Of a DNA stretch of 64,000 nt, positions 60,087 through 64,000 are shown piece by piece. A program made the position numbers and the translations under genes. The stretch's first letter is position 1. Every line of letters begins with the position of its first letter. The stretch covers positions 3,534,001 through 3,598,000 of the forward strand of contig NZ_CP061169.1 in NCBI RefSeq assembly GCF_011751765.2. The letters are read 5' to 3'. Below the pieces are notes generated by a model, which did no database searches, had not been told where the DNA came from, and was given only the letters and a program-made list of their open reading frames with translations. This stretch comes from Paramicrobacterium chengjingii (lineage in GTDB: Bacteria; Actinomycetota; Actinomycetes; Actinomycetales; Microbacteriaceae).

Positions 60087-60113
60087 TTAGCACTCCCCTA
60101 TTCCGAGTGCTAA
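60087..60113. promoter_or_regulatory. CIRCE element (HrcA binding site)
   Basis: TTAGCACTC-N9-GAGTGCTAA, a perfect match to the CIRCE consensus, 11 bp upstream of the HAIR element in the hsp20 promoter. Confidence 0.95.
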
Positions 60114-60208
60114 CTTTTTGACCTCGCCGACAGCGAACATCGCGTTCGGGGTCACGAAAACATCGGCACTCTGCCACGAGCCGATGCGAAGAAGGCGACA
60201 AGCGCCGA

Positions 60209-60697
60209 TTACATGGGTCCGGTTGTCATTCCGAACCGTCGGTCGGGGTCGAGGCGATCGAGCACTTTGGCCATAATGCGTCGCATATCGTCAATGTCGC
60301 GCTCGTCGAGGGCGTCTATCACGCTCTGCCGCACGGTATCGACGTGGCCCGGGGCCGTGTCGAGTACCTTCCGCCACCCCTCATCGGTAAGTTGGGCGTT
60401 GATGGCGCGACGATCGTCGACGTCCGGAACCCGGCGCACATAGTTCCGGCGCTCCAATCGTGAGACGACGTGTGACAAGCGGGGGAGCGTGGCGTTCGTG
60501 CGGGACGCGAGTGCGGTCATGCGCAGTGACCGCCCCTCGGCCTCCGAAAGCATAGCCAGCGTGAAATACTCGAAGTGAGTCAGGTCAGCATCGTGCTGAA
60601 GCTGGGTGTCGAGGGCACCGGGCAGCAGTTCAACGACCGCAACCAGTCGAGTCCACGCGGCGAGCTGCTCAGGCGAGAGCCAGTGTGGTTCTGTCAT
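60209..60697 (-). CDS. MarR-family transcriptional regulator
   Basis: 162 aa winged-helix protein. LTHFEYFTLAMLSEAEGRSL, LASRTNATLPRLSHVVSRLE (recognition helix) and VRRVPDVDDRRAINAQLTDEG (wing) are typical. TAGAAT on the minus strand (60709-60704) ends 6 nt before ATG 60697, so the transcript may be leaderless. It is divergent from an NADP-reductase-like gene with an 18-bp palindrome between them, its probable operator. Confidence 0.92.
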   Translation of the reverse strand: MTEPHWLSPEQLAAWTRLVAVVELLPGALDTQLQHDADLTHFEYFTLAMLSEAEGRSLRMTALASRTNATLPRLSHVVSRLERRNYVRRVPDVDDRRAINAQLTDEGWRKVLDTAPGHVDTVRQSVIDALDERDIDDMRRIMAKVLDRLDPDRRFGMTTGPM

Positions 60698-60703
60698 CTC
60701 CCC

Positions 60704-60709
60704 ATTCTA
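60704..60709 (-). promoter_or_regulatory. -10 box of the MarR gene, leaderless spacing
   Basis: TAGAAT on the minus strand, 6 nt from ATG 60697. A GGGGAG lies between it and the ATG and would serve as RBS only if transcription started further upstream. Confidence 0.5.
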
Positions 60710-60716
60710 CAGTTAC

Positions 60717-60762
60717 TTGACGCAACAACTAATTTCTATTACTTTAGTTGTTGCAACAACTA
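60717..60762 (+). promoter_or_regulatory. promoter and MarR operator of the NADP-reductase-like gene
   Basis: -35 TTGACG (60717-60722) and -10 TACTTT (60740-60745) are 17 bp apart. The perfect 18-bp palindrome TAGTTGTTGCAACAACTA (60745-60762) covers the expected start point, and a partial copy GCAACAACTA (60722-60731) lies in the spacer. MarR binding here would repress the gene. Confidence 0.75.
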
Positions 60763-60824
60763 TGAAACAGTGAGACGCTCGGTACACGACCCCGCGATCC
60801 ATTCGGACTATCTGGAGGAAGAAC

Positions 60825-61439
60825 ATGACGACAATCTCGATCATCGGCGCGGGCAACATGGGCACAGCTATCGCGACACTTGGATTGACGGGCGGGCATT
60901 CCGTTCAGGTCATCGGCCGCGACATCGAAAAGGCACGCGTCACAGAAGCGGTTACCGCTGGCGTGATCGGCGACGAACTCTCAGGCGACATCGTAATCCT
61001 CGCGCTGCCACATCCAGCCGTTGACGAGGTGCTCGCCACGTATGGCTCACAACTCGCCGGCAAGACCGTCGTCGACATCACGAACCCCGTCGACTTCGAG
61101 TCCTTCGATTCGCTCGTCGTTCCATCGGATTCCTCGAAGACAGCCGAGATCGCCGCCAAGCTTCCCGACACCGCGGTGCTCAAGGCGTTCAACACGAATT
61201 TCGCGGCGACCCTAATCGGCGGCACTGTGGGCACCGTGCAGACAGCCGTCCTGATCGCGGGTGACGACACCGAAGCGAAGAGCGTTCTGTCCGACGTCGT
61301 CATTTCAGGGGGCCTCCGCGCCGTTGACGCCGGCTCACTCAAGCGAGCCCGTGAGCTCGAGTCGCTCGGCTTCCTGCAGCTCACTCTCGCTGCAGGTGAG
61401 AAGACGAGCTGGACAACCGGATTCGCTCTGGAGAAGTAG
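60825..61439 (+). CDS. NAD(P)-binding protein related to F420-dependent NADP reductase
   Basis: 204 aa Rossmann protein starting TTISIIGAGNMGTAIATLGL; VQVIGRD carries an Arg after the second strand, suggesting NADP(H). Further landmarks are DIVILALPHPAVDEVL, KTVVDITNP and VLKAFNTNFAATL, typical of the NADP-oxidoreductase-F420 group (COG2085). Whether F420 is used is unknown. RBS GGAGGAAG precedes ATG 60825. It is controlled in all likelihood by the divergent MarR protein and ends at a hairpin terminator. Confidence 0.9.
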   Translation: MTTISIIGAGNMGTAIATLGLTGGHSVQVIGRDIEKARVTEAVTAGVIGDELSGDIVILALPHPAVDEVLATYGSQLAGKTVVDITNPVDFESFDSLVVPSDSSKTAEIAAKLPDTAVLKAFNTNFAATLIGGTVGTVQTAVLIAGDDTEAKSVLSDVVISGGLRAVDAGSLKRARELESLGFLQLTLAAGEKTSWTTGFALEK

Positions 61440-61466
61440 AACATTGTAACTCTCTAGTCCAGTTGC

Positions 61467-61497
61467 GATGCCCGAGATCGAGCCGATCTCGGGCATC
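61467..61497 (+). terminator. hairpin terminator
   Basis: A 14-bp perfect stem (61467-61480 GATGCCCGAGATCG with 61484-61497) and a 3-nt loop, 28 bp after the NADP-reductase-like stop. Confidence 0.75.
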
Positions 61498-61545
61498 GTC
61501 GTCTCGCGCCCCTGGCCGTAGACTAGCGAGTGAAAAGGGGGTCCA

Positions 61546-63255
61546 TTGGGCGATTCAGACGACATCCGATTCGACAGGGATACAGCACCGGCGTTCCGGT
61601 CGAGAGAGCACGCGAGCGACTCCGCAGATCCGACAGCCCCCGAGCCCGTCCACGATGCGCCGCGATTCTCTATCGACGAACCAGTTATTCGGGTAGATGA
61701 TCGGAAGCGTTTTGATCGTGACGATGTCGTGCACCGCAAGGGCCTCTATTCGCTCGCAACGGGAACATTCACCCCCCGCGATGCGATGGTCTCAGACCTG
61801 ATCGCCATCGCCGAAGCGCTTGAACAGGCGGATATCGACTACCTCCTCGTGCGTGGTGAGGATGACCAAGAGACGATCGCGGTTGACCGCCGCGACCGCC
61901 GCGCTGTAGAAGCAGCGTTTGCCACGGCTTTTGCGAATGAGCCGTTCTACGCACTGACCTTGCCGAAGAAGCACGATCACGACCGCTCTGCGGCGCCCTT
62001 CTATACCGTGGACAAAGACGCGCGCTCTGTGCTCATTGCCGACGGAGCGTTATCGACAGATCCGAAGGCTAAGGTTCTCAGGCTCTATCGCCCGCGCGTC
62101 GAACCGATCGGGCGACTCCGGTATGGCCCGAAGTCAGCACCGCAGCTCGAATTCTGGAGTTTCGGAGACCAGACGATCGTCGCTCCCACCCCCAACGCTC
62201 TGACACGGCAACAGCTTGATCGCTCCGAAGCGGTGATCGCGACGGTCACACGATTCGGCAGGGAGTGGCCGACGCTCGAGAACATGTTCGCGGAGCTCGC
62301 AAGTGACATCGGCTTCGATATCGATGTTGTCTTCTCGTGGGTTGATGGCACGAGTGCCGACTACCAGAAGGCGCGTGCAGAGCAGATGGACGGTGTGGTC
62401 GTGGGGGAGGGGGACGACTCCGTCGCCCGCTTTCGGCAGATCGATGAGTTGAAATATGCCCTTAGAAGTATTTATCTCTTTGCGCCCTGGGTTCGTCGCA
62501 TTTTTATCGCGTCAGACTCGCCGCCACCCGCATGGCTTCAGCACCATCCCAAGGTGACCTTCGTACCGGCCGATAAGCACTTTGCCGATCCGAGTGTGCT
62601 GCCAACGCACAACTCTCACGCCGTCGAAAGCCAGCTCCAACACATCCCTGGCCTGGCTGAGCACTTCTTATATTCCAATGACGACATGTTCTTTGGGCGC
62701 ACCGTCAGCCCCGATCTCTTCTTCTCGCCGGGCGGTGTCACCAAGTTTGTCGAGGCACGCACGCGTATTGGGCTCGGAGACACCGATCCCACGCGCAGCG
62801 GGCATGAGAACGCCGCCCGAGTAAATCGGGAAGTCTTGCACGCCCGATTCGGCAAGGTGACGACGCGCCACCTCGAGCACTGCGCCGCGCCGTTACGGGT
62901 AAGCGTGCTGAGCGAGATGGAACGCGAGTTTCCCGAGGAGTTCCGTCGCACTGCAGCCGCACGGTTCCGCTCAGCCACCGACATATCGGTAACGAATTCC
63001 TTCTACCACTACTACGCGCTCATGACGGGGCGAGCCGTGGAGCAGAGGCAAGCGAAGGTGAAGTACATCGAGACGACGTTGAAGAGCGCTGTTCCTGCCT
63101 TAGAGCGGCTGCTGCGCAAACGGGATCAGGACATGTTCTGTCTCAATGACGGGTCGAACCCCGAGCTCAGTGATGCCGAACGCACGCGGGCCGTGCTGAA
63201 CTTCCTCAATCGCTACTTCCCGTTCCCAGCGCCCTGGGAGAAGGAAGAGATATAG
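61546..63255 (+). CDS. Stealth-family sugar-phosphate transferase
   Basis: 569 aa. The four Stealth conserved regions are visible: CR1 DIDVVFSWVDGTSADY, CR2 RFRQIDELKYALRSIYLFAP with SDSPPPAWL, CR3 around TRHLEHCAAPLRVSVL, and CR4 FCLNDGSNP near the C-terminus. Stealth proteins transfer sugar phosphates (for example GlcNAc-1-P) to cell-surface polysaccharides. A non-conserved N-terminal region of ~265 residues precedes CR1. The start is TTG 61546 behind AAAGGGGG; no in-frame ATG lies close by. It stands alone between a terminator and the HNH gene. Confidence 0.9.
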   Translation: MGDSDDIRFDRDTAPAFRSREHASDSADPTAPEPVHDAPRFSIDEPVIRVDDRKRFDRDDVVHRKGLYSLATGTFTPRDAMVSDLIAIAEALEQADIDYLLVRGEDDQETIAVDRRDRRAVEAAFATAFANEPFYALTLPKKHDHDRSAAPFYTVDKDARSVLIADGALSTDPKAKVLRLYRPRVEPIGRLRYGPKSAPQLEFWSFGDQTIVAPTPNALTRQQLDRSEAVIATVTRFGREWPTLENMFAELASDIGFDIDVVFSWVDGTSADYQKARAEQMDGVVVGEGDDSVARFRQIDELKYALRSIYLFAPWVRRIFIASDSPPPAWLQHHPKVTFVPADKHFADPSVLPTHNSHAVESQLQHIPGLAEHFLYSNDDMFFGRTVSPDLFFSPGGVTKFVEARTRIGLGDTDPTRSGHENAARVNREVLHARFGKVTTRHLEHCAAPLRVSVLSEMEREFPEEFRRTAAARFRSATDISVTNSFYHYYALMTGRAVEQRQAKVKYIETTLKSAVPALERLLRKRDQDMFCLNDGSNPELSDAERTRAVLNFLNRYFPFPAPWEKEEI

Positions 63256-63396
63256 CTTCACGGGCTTCAGCTCCTGGCCTGCGTTTGTCTCGCTTTGTCG
63301 TCCACAGGCAACAAGTTTTGCGAGTTATCCACATTGGTGGTGTGATCGGGGGTTTGTGTCGGTAGGAATGTCGGTGGCTACTGGCAAACTATGGTC

Positions 63397-64000
63397 ATGC
63401 AAAACACAGCGACAGTCTCCGATTTCGAGCCTGTGGAGGGTCCGGATGCTGCAGCTGTGCGTGCCGCGGAGAACACGCTTGCTAGCGCTGCTGAGCTTGC
63501 CAGGATTGATCCGGCCGCACTGTCTGCCGACGCCCTCCTGACCTATACCGGGCTGTTGGGGAACATCACCCGTGTTATCGAGGGCCGCCAAATCTCCAAC
63601 GTCGGAGACATTGCCCGGCGCTCCAATACCGATGCTGGATTTGATGGTCTTGCTGCCCGTCACGGATCATCCAGCCCGACAGCGTTGTTTGAGAAGGTGA
63701 CGGGGGTGAAGAACTCCACAGCGCACCGGTACGCGAAGGTCGCCGAGCAGACGACTCCGCGGGTGTCTGACACGGGGCTGCCGTTGGATCCGGTGTTCTC
63801 GCTGACGGCGGATGCTCTTGCTGAGGGCACGATCGGTTTGGATGTTGCTGAGGTGATCACATCGGCGTTGGCGCCGGTACTGTCTCGGGTGGCACCGGAA
63901 CAAGCAGAGTGGGCCGAGGCGACACTGTTGGGCAACGCCACGGGTGCATTCGGTGAGATCCCCGTCACGGCTGATGTTCTGCGTCAGCAGGCCCGCATGT
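63397..64000 (+). CDS. DUF222/HNH endonuclease (13E12-type), 3' end missing
   Basis: The frame from ATG 63397 is open to the window end (201 codons seen). The translation, starting MQNTATVSDFEPVEGPDAAA, has the helical DUF222 character: LLTYTGLLGNITRVIEGRQ, IARRSNTDAGFDGLAARHG, VKNSTAHRYAKVAEQT and LAEGTIGLDVAEVITSAL. The HNH nuclease domain expected at the C-terminus lies beyond the window. No Shine-Dalgarno is present; CAAACT (63385-63390) ends 6 nt before the ATG. Codon use becomes G/T-rich in the second half (GAT GCT CTT GCT), unlike most neighbours. Multi-copy genes of this type are common in actinobacteria. Confidence 0.8.
   Translation, partial: MQNTATVSDFEPVEGPDAAAVRAAENTLASAAELARIDPAALSADALLTYTGLLGNITRVIEGRQISNVGDIARRSNTDAGFDGLAARHGSSSPTALFEKVTGVKNSTAHRYAKVAEQTTPRVSDTGLPLDPVFSLTADALAEGTIGLDVAEVITSALAPVLSRVAPEQAEWAEATLLGNATGAFGEIPVTADVLRQQARM

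Noticed and set aside
1..64000. tRNA, rRNA, riboswitch, CRISPR, insertion sequence or prophage features.
   Set aside because: I looked for T-loop sequences, repeated spacers, transposase or integrase motifs and found none; structured riboswitches cannot be excluded by eye.

Overview
The window is high-G+C chromosomal DNA of an actinobacterium, most likely a Microbacteriaceae-type organism. Supporting signs are NNC/NNG-biased codons, an hsp20 promoter carrying both CIRCE and the actinobacterial HAIR element, several regulator genes with a -10 box only 6-7 nt before ATG (leaderless start), and a corynebacterial-type myo-inositol operon that includes a Cgl0159-family protein. I found no rRNA, tRNA, CRISPR array, insertion sequence or prophage.

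Layout. 1-30.7 kb is mostly ordinary core and accessory metabolism: a 5'-truncated Gfo/Idh oxidoreductase, the threonine pathway pair tdh-kbl, a methyltransferase plus CPYC-type flavoprotein facing an XRE-cupin regulator, two TetR modules with clear operators, an Nramp-like transporter, a Nudix hydrolase, SDRs, an AI-2E-family membrane protein, a thiolase plus an enoyl-CoA hydratase protein that has lost its NAD domain, a ThrE exporter, a glutamate-synthase-like protein, acylphosphatase, a GntR/UTRA regulator, a PadR operon, and an ornithine cyclodeaminase-CtlX-Lrp module.

30.7-56.3 kb is the remarkable part and looks like one inositol-phosphate utilisation island. A surface lipoprotein of the MINPP/histidine-phosphatase type (45020-46459) is followed on the same strand by a fused ABC permease, its ATPase, two substrate-binding lipoproteins, an inositol-monophosphatase-family protein, a HAD phosphatase and a second inositol-monophosphatase-family protein. 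Two more paralogous binding lipoproteins lie nearby: one is paired with a glycerophosphodiester phosphodiesterase, the other follows an MgtC-type gene. Directly upstream is a complete eight-gene iol operon (iolC, Cgl0159-type aldolase candidate, iolA, iolB, iolD, iolE, iolG, second Gfo/Idh). The proposed flow is: extracellular phytate or other inositol phosphates are trimmed at the cell surface; lower inositol phosphates and perhaps glycerophosphoinositol are imported by the ABC system with interchangeable binding proteins; intracellular phosphatases release inositol; and the iol operon degrades it. No inositol permease of the IolT type is visible in the window.

Four promoters (the GntR gene, the binding protein-GDPD operon, the phytase-like gene and the iol operon) carry variants of TTGT-N4-ACAA. 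The GntR/UTRA protein at 25.4 kb is therefore a good candidate for the common, IolR-like regulator. This link is inferred from sequence only.

56.4-64 kb returns to core functions: an Ppx/GppA protein, a J-domain/NERD fusion, a TauE-family permease, hsp20, a MarR regulator with an F420-dependent-NADP-reductase-like protein, a Stealth-family sugar-phosphate transferase, and the start of a DUF222/HNH endonuclease gene cut by the window edge.
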